Below, in pieces: positions 55,303-64,000 of a stretch of 64,000 bases of DNA. The translations under genes were made by a program, and so were the position numbers. Source of the stretch: Cladochytrium replicatum (lineage: Eukaryota > Chytridiomycota > Chytridiomycetes > Cladochytriales > Cladochytriaceae). Each line of letters begins with the position of its first letter. Position 1 is the first letter of the stretch. The notes under the pieces were generated by a model that worked only from the letters and a program-made list of their open reading frames with translations, made no database searches and was not told the DNA's origin. The stretch lies in the NCBI GenBank assembly GCA_025526935.1, contig JAHLKD010000077.1, forward strand, positions 124,001 through 188,000, in the 5' to 3' direction.

Positions 55303-55607
55303 CTTTTTTTTTTTTTTTTTTTTGAATGTTATAACATGTATTGACAATGCTTAATCAGTACATGTCACCCACGTGTACTTCAACCAAGATTTGGAATCTT
55401 CAGTACTTGGGGAGCCGTGCGAGCCGTAGGAAAGAGGAGCGAAGGCAATGGCGAATCGAAGGAGGTGTGGCGCGGTACTTGCACGTGACACGATATTGCG
55501 AGAGATATATTTCGTAGGAAATTCAAATCCAGTCCCCTAAAGGATTCGAACCGCGGAGTTTAGCTTCGAAAAGTCGCATTCCTACCGACTGAGCCACTAT
55601 GAGGCTC
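55303..55607 (-). mobile_element. tRNA-headed SINE with a LINE-like 3' tail
   Basis: Minus strand, 284 bp plus an A-tail of 20 (55304-55323). The head (from 55607) folds partly like a tRNA and carries a perfect pol III box A (TGGCTCAGTCGG, 55585-55596) and box B (GGTTCGAATCC, 55542-55552). It is not a true tRNA: the acceptor stem does not close. After a unique body, the 3' part shares CCTAYGGCTCGCACGGYTCC (55411-55430) and the following GGGTGAyATGTAyTG pattern with the end of LINE-B, and ends like it in TTC plus poly(A). This fits a SINE mobilised by the LINE-B enzyme. Confidence 0.82.
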
Positions 55608-55851
55608 TTTTTTTTTTTTTTTTTTTTTTTAACAATATTATTATTTATTTTGCACATACAATGCATAACAAAAAACAACACCCAAAGTGCCTTACAAGAT
55701 GGTCATGGACCAGCACATAGGGAAGCGCGCGCAGCATAAGGAAAACCAACAAAGCAAAACAGAGAATGTAAACTCAAACCTGTGGCTACCCGTCAGATAC
55801 TGCTAAGGTGCCAAAAAACAGGTGAGTAATAAATAATGAGAAAAGAAAACG

Positions 55852-58800
55852 TTAAAGATCCACAAATGCAGGGCCAAAGAGGGAGTCTGGAGGAGAAACT
55901 TCTAATGGCAGACCCATACAGTGAAGCCAAATCTTATGGAGACAACGAAAAACTAGATACCACGGTGCAAGATTCACTGGGTTGACAATGCGAAGTGGAC
56001 GAAGGCCATCAATTGCAACGTCAAGCGGAAGTTGTAAAACAGGAACAGGAACAGGAGGCAACAATAGGTCAAGACGCAGACATTCTGAAACATGAGATCT
56101 AGAGAGAGTTGCAGTGCGGCAGTGACAACACTGCTTGCGGGGGTGATAAAACAAACGTCCAAGGCGATACTGCAGAAGCCTCAAGATTGACGAAATAGGG
56201 AAGCATGGAGGAGCAATTGCTAGCGCATGAGGGTGTGCAGATGCAAGGGGAGCAAAGCTAGCAGCTATAGAACCATAGGCAGATGAGGCTACTTGGTGAA
56301 AGTGATTGCGATAACATCAGAAGGTTTGGGAACTACAACATTTGCAGCCAGGGAAGAGGAAGTGATTGTTGAAAGGGACAGGAGAACAACGAAAGTGCTT
56401 TCCCTGGTGAAGAAAGAATGACAACATAGAGTGAACCATATCAGGGGCATCATCATCCAGCCAACGTTGAAACATCTGAAACTGCAGATATTGAAGCCGA
56501 AACTGAAGGTCAGGAAACTTAAAAAACAGTAAAACCCCAGCAATTGAAGTAGAAAATGAAAGGCGAAGAAATCGACACAAACATTGGTGAATAAAAGTCC
56601 GAACTGGTTTGCAAACAGCAACAGAGGGAAGAATAAAATATAAACCAAATTCAAGCGTAGGTCGAATAAAAGACAAAAACAAATGACGAACCACAACCAG
56701 AGAATGAGAACTAAACATCCTTGAAAAAGAAAGCAAAGCAAAAGAAGCTGCGCGCGCTTTGGCAAGTCGATGGGAAATAGTCAGTGACACATCAAATCCA
56801 GTATCTCCGAAAAAGCAACCCAGATAACGAAATGAAGGCTTGACAGGCAGAGTTTGACCATGAAGAAGCAAAGGTGAATGAGCAGGAATAGGAATTTTTG
56901 TGAGAATCACAGACTTCAAAGGAGCAAAAGAAAAACTGAGCTTGGGCAAACTGGTCACAAACAGAGAGAAGAACCTGCATAGCATCCAAAGTAAGTGCAA
57001 ACAAGGCCAAATCATCTGCAAATAAAAAAGAATTATATCGTGGTTTGGCAGGATGAAAGAGTGTTATAGGTGGGGCAAATGGTCGGAGGAGCCCAGGTAG
57101 AGGATCAAGAAAAGTGATATAGAGAAGTGGACTGAGAACAGAACCTTGAAACAAACCTCTAAACAAATCAAAAGCATCTGAAAAACAATTTGCAACAACC
57201 ACTCTGGAAGAACAAAAATCAAACAGAGACTTCAAAACAAAAACAAATGGCAACGGTACTCCCCTAGAAAGAAGCTCAGCCCAAAGAATTGCACGATTTG
57301 TGGTGTCATAAGCTGCTTGAATATCTAAAAAACCAGCAACCCAAGGAACCTTGGCATTAGACGCACGGGAGATACATGCCTGAAGACCAAAAACACATTC
57401 CATTCCCGAGCGGTGTGACTGAAATCCCGCTTGGGCAGCATCAAGTGGGCGTTGAGACGTGATAGCAGAATAAAGATGTGGCAACAAAGCTCGCTCAAAA
57501 ATTTTTCGGGCAACACACGAAAGAGTAATGGGGCGATAATTAGTAATATCACCAAGCGTACCACGTTGCTTCCAAACTGGGTGCAAAGGCCCAAGATTCC
57601 ATGAAGTGGGTGTAAGACTACTGCGAAAAATGGACTGAGAAAGTTGCAAGAACAATGGAGCAAGAATAGCTGAAATTGGGCGATAAAGTTCTGCAGGCAG
57701 ACGATCATGACCCGGGGCAGACTCCAAAGGGCAGTCCCTAATAGCTAGAACAAAAGCTTCAACATCCAATGGCAGCTGAAAATCACACAGAACAATTGAA
57801 GGTGAAACTGGGTCAGCAGCTTGAGCATTGTAGACACTAGCAAAATGATCAGAATATTTGGCTAAAGACTGAGGATCAAAATCTAAACCATTAGCTGAAG
57901 TACGAAAGTTAGCGCAGCGCCGAGCATGAGACACATGTTTCAGAAGAGAAGGCACTGATGAAGAACTAGGGTCATCAAAAAAATTTGCTTTTGTCTTACG
58001 CCTGTGTGATCTCAGAGCTGATTTGAATGCTTTGTGACTATCACGTTGGCGAGTTCTTAGAAAAGGAAGAAGAGGGTCAGAAGAATTGTGGTGAAAGAGG
58101 GAATAATAGTCACGGAATGCTGAACGAGCCTTACTACGCAACAAAGCAATCTCAGGGGGCAAAGGAGTGGTCGCTGGTGCTCTACGACGAGGTGTTGGTG
58201 GTCCCAATGTCAGAACTGCTGTTGCCTCAACAAAATCAACTATAATTTGAAATGCGGAATCAATTGCTCCCTGGGCCACTGCACGAGAAAGAGAAGTCCC
58301 CACAGGGACCTGAAGTGGTTCCAATGCTGCTGTTAGCGCCTCTGATGTTGGAGGAAGCAGAATCTTAGCAGTTTCTCTGTGCGACTTACGAATAACTTCA
58401 TCCTTTAACAATCGGAGATTCCAAGAAGGTAGAGGAGGAGGCACAGTGGCCTGAGGATCTGGGCCAGCTAAAGAAAATGAATAGGTCACTGCAAAATGGT
58501 CTGAAGGATGGGGAGCCATAGACTGGGGTTGATCATGCACTAAATAAGAGGAAGCTGTCACATAAGTAGAAGCAAAAAACAAATCAATAATTGAACTCCC
58601 TAAGTGGGAACGAAAAGTTGGGCAACGAGCTGAAGAAGAAGCTGGGACAACCAATGAAAGTGAGTGGGCTGTAAAAAAAGGAAGAAGTGCTCTGGCACGG
58701 GCATTAGTAACATGATCACCAGTGCTCTGAGTTCTAAAATTGAAGTCACCCATCAAAACTACTGGTGTATCCGAATTCGAAACAAATTGAGGAAAATCAG

Positions 58801-59161
58801 ATAATGCACCCAAACAGTCTTCCGCAGTCCAACGTGGGGGAAAATAACATCCACCAATCACGACCTGACAAAACCTAAACCACAAACCAAACCCAGAAGG
58901 AACTGTTGCAATCAACCTAAATTGATAAGTACTGCAACGATGTGGGTTAATAAGAAGAGCAACACCAGATGCCAAAGGAGCGTCTGGTGGAGGACGAGAA
59001 TCAAACAACAAATACTCTGAAGAAACACTGTCTAAAGTTAACTGATGAGTTTCTGTTAAAACTAAAAAATCAAGCTGATGAGTAACAAGCCAAGCAAGTA
59101 AATCTGAAAAATCCAGAGGCAAACCTCTACAGTTGAAGGTTCCAGAACGAAAGGTCCACAT
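55852..59161 (-). pseudogene. LINE-C ORF2 (endonuclease-RT), frameshifted
   Basis: The start ATG overlaps the ORF1 stop (TAATG). The endonuclease (FLVLTETHQLTLD, MGDFNFRTQ, SDHFAVTYSF) and most of the RT (GFLDIQAAYDTTNRAIL, LFRGLFQGSVLSPLL, SFLFADDLALFALT) are readable to about 56930. There a frameshift moves the continuation (SFRYLGCFFGDTGFDVSLT) to another frame, and a second shift near 56310 separates the C-terminal Cys/His piece (CCHCRTATLSRSHVSEC). The copy cannot make an intact enzyme. Confidence 0.88.
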
Positions 59162-60546
59162 TAATTGCGAGATGTAGGTTCAGAACGCGAAGAACGGGCT
59201 AAAGAAACAGTAGCTTCAAAGTCTGCAGCAGGAAGATTAGAACGAAGATAATGAAAAACTGCAGGATCATGAGTAATTCGCAAGAGGTGAGCAAATCTTT
59301 TGTGACCAGCCTTTGCTACAGCAACTTGACGTTGCTCAAGTGATTGAACAGACCCAGAACGAAGCTGCCCAGGGTCAAAAAGATCAACGGGCACCTCATC
59401 ACCTGGAAAAATGTCCTTGCGGAGCTTGTCAGCACAGTCAGAAGTACAAATAAACTCAGCAGTGTTACGCCCAATAAAACTAATATGGCGAATGTCACGC
59501 GAAAATTGAGGGTTTCCAGAAATTTGATTAATCAGAGTGCGGAGTTGATTAAGTGGCTGACGACTAATTTCCTTAAACCTCACAGTAGCAAAACCAGCAG
59601 CACGATCACGAACAGGCTGAGGAGGATTGATCAGAATTGGTGACTCAGCCGGGTAATCAATCACCAATCTGGGTGGCCGTAGTGATCTGCGAGATAGGGG
59701 GTCCACTCCAGCAACCACTGAGCGATAAAGGGCGGGTTGAGCATCTGCTTCGGCAGCTTCAATACGAACATTAGCATTTGATGCACGAGAGGCAAATTTT
59801 GCAGTGCTGAAAGGCCCAGGATTGCGAGTAGCAGGGGCAGGTGGCGGTCGGCTAGCACTCGCAACTTGAGCATAGGAAGGCACGGCAGAGACAGCAGCAG
59901 GACGGCAGCTGATAGTTTCAACCAACGGAACTACAGCAATAGTCAATGCAGCAAAGAAGGCAGCCTCAGTCTCTGGTTCCAATACTGGGAGAAATTGCAT
60001 TGCACGAGTGAAAGCAGACATCACTAATGGATGAGATCCAGAAGTTTGAGCAGGGGCCAGCATATGCAGAGCATCCAAGAATCGGTCACGAGGAGTAGGC
60101 AAGGGAGAGGTAGCATGATCAGCTGCAGAGGCATTCTTCTCGACCCTGGCACGAGAGGCAGGTCGGCGAGTCGGGGGTGATTTTGATGCTCGACGTTTCC
60201 CTTTGGGATCAGCATCAGCAAGGGTAAGTGACATTTCGACTGTATCATTCATGTGAACATCAACGACACTTGCGGGGGATCTTCCTCTAATTCGAGCCGG
60301 TTCTGAAGGGGATGATGCTTGGTCACGTGATCAGCAGTCACATGATTCGCGAGGAGAATTCACTTCATCTGCCCACAGAAAATTTTCTCCATCAAAGTTG
60401 CTGGGCTGAGAGTCAGGAATGTTTTCCTGAGGGGCGCGAGGGTGGGACACAGAGGGAGCACGGGAGCGAGCACGGCCAGAAGCGATGAAAATTTTTGAGG
60501 GGGGTGCGGCGGGCGGCTGCGCAGGCAGACCGCTGGGAGGCGGCAT
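59161..60546 (-). pseudogene. LINE-C ORF1 with an internal nonsense codon
   Basis: The frame opens at 60546 (MPPPSGLPAQPP) like LINE-B, but meets TGA at 60331-60333. LINE-B has a CGA Arg at the matching place within a TCACGTGAC context, so this is probably a C-to-T change. Downstream the frame stays open to 59161; an internal ATG at 60252 gives a 363-aa remainder with DIRHISFIGRNTAEFICTS and SLEQRQVAVAKAGHKRFAHL, the core shared with LINE-B ORF1. Confidence 0.8.
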
Positions 60547-60551
60547 TGATT

Positions 60552-60553
<2 letters not shown>

Positions 60554-60603
<50 letters not shown>

Positions 60604-60613
60604 CTTTTTTTTT
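60554..60613. repeat. (GA)n microsatellite and A-tail junction between LINE-C and LINE-D
   Basis: On the minus strand: an A-run of nine (60605-60613) ending LINE-D, then about 50 bp of (CT)n with one CC interruption (60554-60603), then the LINE-C 5' end. Confidence 0.9.
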
Positions 60614-62325
60614 CGAACTTCATAATATGTATTTATTGTCCAACCAATACATATCACCCGCTGGTGCAAAATCCAAATACAAGTGTAAAAATACACGTAA
60701 ATTGGCAGCACATGGGGAGCCTTGCGAGCCGTAGGAAAAGTAAAATGTTTCAAAACACTAAGGCATATCCAAATCAACAAAAGCAGACAAGATACAATCA
60801 GGAGCTGGAGACAAAACTAACTCATAACCAAGACAGTTTGACCAAATGCGGTTAAGTGCACGAAGAACAAGAACCCACTGGGAAAAAGCAGGGGAAGGAT
60901 AAAAAGGCTGTGGTGAAAGCATATCAATTGCAATGTCAAGAGGTAGGCGGGGATCATCAGGCGGGCCTAGATCAAAACTAGCAGACAAACTAGCACGCAA
61001 ATGTAGACACACAGAGACATGGGCACGCGACACTTCAGGGGCATCATGACAGTTCCTACAATAAGGTCGGGGGTTTGGAAACAGGCGGCCAAGCCGATAT
61101 AGCAGGAACAAACGAAGACATACTGTTGGGAGATGTTGGTGTGGGGTTAGCAACAAAGGGTGGCGAAGTTTCAAATTGCGGACAGGGGCAAACGAAACTG
61201 CAATTGGTCCATTATGTGCAACAGCTAAAGACTGAAAATGCAACATCAACGGATGAAGTGGGGGCACAACAGGCATAGGAACAATGAGATCATTGTGACA
61301 AGCGGAAAAATAAGGAGATGAACCATAACCTACTGGAGATGACTGATAGAATTGCAACACAGCAGCTGGTAACAGAGGGCTGGAATCACTAGACCAGCGA
61401 GCAAACATACGTGCCTGAAGGTACTTCAGCCTGAACTCAAAAGTAGGAATTTGCGCTAACAGCAACAAACCAACACGCGAAGTGGTATGGGCTATCGAAA
61501 ACAGACGACACAGTGCATGATAACAAAAACGCTCGAGTACCTGAAGCTGAGCAGTGGAAGGCCGAATAAGTGCTAAACCAAACTCAAGTGAAGGTCTAAT
61601 AAAAGACAAAAACAGCAACCTGGCAACACGAGGAGCAGACCCACCAAAGTACGAGACATAAGGTGCAAAAAGATACAATGAGGCACGAGCTTTCTCTAAG
61701 CGATGATCAATAGTTGCAGCAAGATCAAACCCTTCAATAGTAAAATAGTGACCAAGGTATCTAAATGAAACCTCTACAGGGAGGGCAGAGCCATGAAGCT
61801 TCAAGGGGGTGGGTAACCGTTGAGAAGATAACACAGCACACTTTGAAGGTGAAAACACAAAATGAGAAGCTAAAGCAAAATCTTCACAAATTTTCAATGC
61901 ACGTTGGGCCTGCTCAGGGGTGGCAGAAAACAAAGCTATGTCATCAGCAAAAAACAACGAATTGAAAACAGGAGTGTTATAAGAAAACCTAGCAAGATGA
62001 GAAGATTCACGACGAAGGAGTTGTGCTAAAGGATTGATGAAAACTGAGTACAAGAACGGAGACAAAACAGAACCTTGAAAAAGACCTCGTGGAAGCAAAA
62101 ACAAATCAGAAGAACGATTCTCTATAACAACCTGAGAAGAACAACGATCAAACATACTCATCAAAACAGAGATCAAACGGTTTGGAATTCTGGGAAATTG
62201 ACGAAGACGTTCCCACAAAAGAGGCCTATGCACAGTATCATACGCTGCTTTAATATCTAAGAAAGTAACACAATAAGGCAGAGCAGTGCGGGAAGCCCGT
62301 CGAAGGCTACAATCTAATGCAAAAA
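60605..62325 (-). mobile_element. LINE-D: 5'-truncated copy of the LINE-B family
   Basis: Matches the last third of LINE-B at close to 99 percent by eye. It contains the RT from AAYDTVHR onward, FADDIALF, the CCHC finger and the full 3' UTR with the AATAAA signal. The ORF2 frame is open from the truncation (about 62325) to the stop at 60758. The 5' breakpoint lies about 14 bp from the tRNA-Lys gene. Truncation at the 5' end is typical of incomplete target-primed reverse transcription. Confidence 0.9.
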
Positions 62326-62338
62326 AAACTCATATATC

Positions 62339-62412
62339 ACCTGGGTAGCTCAATTGGTTAGAGCGTGAGACTCTTAATCTCAAGGCTGGGGGTTCGAGAC
62401 CCCCCTCGGGTG
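62339..62412 (+). tRNA. tRNA-Lys (anticodon CUU)
   Basis: The acceptor stem ACCTGGG (62339-62345) pairs with CTCGGGT (62405-62411), including two G-U pairs. D stem GCTC/GAGC. Anticodon stem TGAGA/TCTCA around loop CTCTTAA, anticodon CTT. T stem GGGGG/CCCCC around TTCGAGA. Discriminator G62412. There is no intron. Decodes AAG. A T-rich terminator is not obvious immediately downstream. Confidence 0.95.
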
Positions 62413-62599
62413 GAATTTCAGATGATACGTTCTGATGATGCAGTGGAGGAAATAGGAATAATGACGTTTTTGTCTATTGCTCTATAGGTAATATCGCAGA
62501 GATCAGCTTTTCTGCATGGAGTATTTTGTCAAGACAATTTGTAAGTTTGCTCATGCAACGATTTCAACTTTTCTTGCTTCTGCAGAGATAATCGAATCT
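62413..62599. other. Short unassigned stretch
   Basis: Between the tRNA gene and the hAT remnant; no ORF or repeat recognised. Confidence 0.4.
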
Positions 62600-63960
62600 T
62601 GACAATGATGTTGCGAAGCTACTGAGCAATAAATCAGATTCAGTCAAATACGCAAATTTTACACCTTTCCGTACTTCCAACATCATACTCCATCCTTTAT
62701 AACTGTGAGGCATTGCTTGGAGACCAAATTAACGATATGTGCAAAGCATCGGACAAATGTGTGGCTTGCAGGCAGCTCAACATTTCATGAGTGGCCTGTC
62801 TCTTGTAAAGCTTCTGTTAACGTTTCGTTGTTCAAAGCATTATCTGCCGTGATCCAGCTGATCTAATAAACAAACTGTAAGGACATTATGATCAAAAGTT
62901 GAGCGGTCAAAGAGATCTTACCTTTTCAAAAAGATTATATTCATTGACAATGGACACAAATGCATCCCGAATTGGTTTGTCTGTATGGCGTTCAGGGGCT
63001 TCCTTGAAACCAAGAACACAAGCACAAAGTTTTCAATCACAATCAATCCAGTGGCTGGTGAGTCCCATGAAAGGTTTCTCTGTCTTGCTCGTCCACATGT
63101 CTGTTGTAAATGACATCCTCCTGGAACAAGACCTAGGGGAAGAATTATTGATTGTAAGCAATGACATTGATTCATGGAGATTTTTCAAAATTGAATCATG
63201 CTTACCTGCAATTTGACTTGCCTAAGTTCGGCAGAGTAGATCTTCATGAGGAGCCGTTTGGTTGTCTGAGGTAAGTGATGAACAAACTCTGGGGAAAAGT
63301 ATGACAAAAACTAACGGAAGTAGAGCTGGGATGACAGATTTAAAGAGAGGCCATCGCAGATGATCCCCTCAATAAGCAATCTGTTTGCTCCTATTTGCTT
63401 GAACGACCCTGTAGAGATTGTGGGTAATGAAGTAAACTCAACCAATTCCAGACCTACTCGGTGCTTCACACTCTGCATTTGAAGCATTTGCGCCACAGTC
63501 ATTTTGGACTTTTCAGCCCTTTATCAATTTCATCAAGGTCAATGGAATGCCTAGTGTGAAGATGTCCCTTCAAAGCATTGGTAAAAAACAGAGAGGCTGT
63601 ATTTAGAGTTGTAAGACTTACCCTCTGATTTGTTGTCGAACAACTGATAACCTTGTAGCACACTATCTTCTTCATTTGTTGGCATTTGATGCAACCGTCG
63701 TACTCAACCTCAACAACGCCCTCCAATTGCTTCTCTTGTTTTCTGTAGCTGTGGATACTCGATGAAAATCTTGTTTCAGTCCTGACTCTGGCAGCATGTC
63801 ATGCCAAGTTCAGAAGTTGGTTCTGCTGCAGTGAAAGCGCCCCGGTTATCAACCTCCCCCTCGCCCTCAACTGCTTGTGCTCAGCTTGACAACAATTAGC
63901 AAAGTATTTGACTTGCGGCGTTTATGATTGCGGGAGTTGTTCTGGGTTTCGCTCTCACTG
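62600..63960 (-). pseudogene. hAT-family transposase, decayed
   Basis: Minus-strand blocks in hAT order: a BED-finger-like region with CIKCQQMKKIVC and, after an intron, ALKGHLHTRHSIDLDEIDKG (63730-63500); QIGANRLLIEGIICDGLSL (about 63360); FSPEFVHHLPQTTKRLLMKI and YSAELRQVKLQ (63300-63210); then FTTDMWTSKTEKPFMGLTSH and WIDCD-stop-KLCACVLGF (63110-63010); SWITADNALNNETLTEAL (about 62850); and FVRCFAHIVNLVSKQ (about 62750). TGA replaces an expected Trp codon near 63035, and frame changes follow. The catalytic region further downstream is missing or unreadable. Dead relic. Confidence 0.7.
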
Positions 63961-64000
63961 TCAAACGGCGAAGATGTTGATGAACTTTCATCAATATCCT

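Larger units (their letters stand above)
55608..60553 (-). mobile_element. LINE-C: related two-ORF LINE, full length but inactivated
   Basis: Nearly complete element of a second family. The 5' end (60546 onward) shares its first 60 bp with LINE-B (AAATCAATGCCGCCTCCCAG), then diverges. ORF1 and ORF2 overlap as TAATG at 59159-59163. The 3' UTR has AATAAATAAT close to a poly(A) of 23 (55608-55630). ORF1 carries a nonsense codon and ORF2 two or more frameshifts. The tail abuts the SINE directly. Confidence 0.9.

Noticed and set aside
55531-55607. tRNA gene on the minus strand
   Set aside because: Box A and box B are perfect, but the acceptor stem does not pair and the sequence continues into a LINE-like tail with poly(A), so it is a SINE head.

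Overview
This window is a gene-dense nuclear segment from an early-diverging, probably flagellated (chytrid-like) fungus. The genes carry many short GT-AG introns (about 44-80 nt). They encode fungal-type housekeeping proteins, plus two genes normally tied to cilia and flagella: an androglobin-like calpain-related protein and a protein with GPGTYD-type sperm-tail PG repeats. Transposon remnants are copia, hAT, LINE and SINE types. The species assignment is inference; the flagellar genes are the main reason for favouring a zoosporic lineage.

Layout. 1-9.1 kb: 5' part of ECM29 (-), protein disulfide isomerase ending in HDEL (-), androglobin-like gene (+), and RPN13 (-). 9.1-11.5 kb: a decayed repeat island with a MITE-like inverted-repeat element, a frameshifted Myb-like gene and a dead copia reverse transcriptase. 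11.8-13.8 kb: SIT4/PP6 phosphatase (-) head-to-head with the PP1 inhibitor YPI1/PPP1R11 (+). 14.7-15.8 kb: the 3' half of an SLC35B1/HUT1 nucleotide-sugar transporter, frameshifted and joined to a second dead copia RT. 16.1-35.1 kb: dense housekeeping block with synaptobrevin (+), PDCD2/TSR4-like (-), EMC1 (+), SUV39/Clr4 methyltransferase (-), TFIIA gamma (+), CDC45 (-), NOC3 (+), PG-repeat protein (-) and stomatin-like SPFH protein (+). Several of these pairs are divergent, with only 38-200 bp between start codons. 35.6-42.7 kb: two very GC-rich genes, a 1480-aa WD40/coiled-coil protein (-) and a single-pass membrane protein (-). 42.7-44.3 kb: a decayed TIR-TPR gene. 44.6-47.4 kb: an HSPA12-like Hsp70-family ATPase (+).

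48.9-62.3 kb is a head-to-tail array of two-ORF LINE elements, all on the minus strand. LINE-A (48.9-50.2) is internally deleted. LINE-B (50.2-55.2) has both ORFs open. LINE-C (55.6-60.6) is a related family with a nonsense codon and frameshifts. LINE-D (60.6-62.3) is a 5'-truncated copy of the B family. At three junctions a poly(A) tail runs into a (CT)n tract and then the 5' end of the next element, which suggests insertion into (CT)n microsatellite. Between C and B sits a tRNA-headed SINE whose 3' tail resembles the LINE-B 3' end. A tRNA-Lys(CUU) gene follows at 62.3 kb, and a decayed hAT transposase occupies the right edge.

Functional links: ECM29 and RPN13 both act at the proteasome; PDI, EMC1 and the HUT1 relic are ER genes; SIT4 and YPI1 are phosphatase-related. 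Tiny coding exons recur in this genome: 5 and 23 nt in PDI, 7 nt in SIT4, and the bare ATG in TFIIA gamma.
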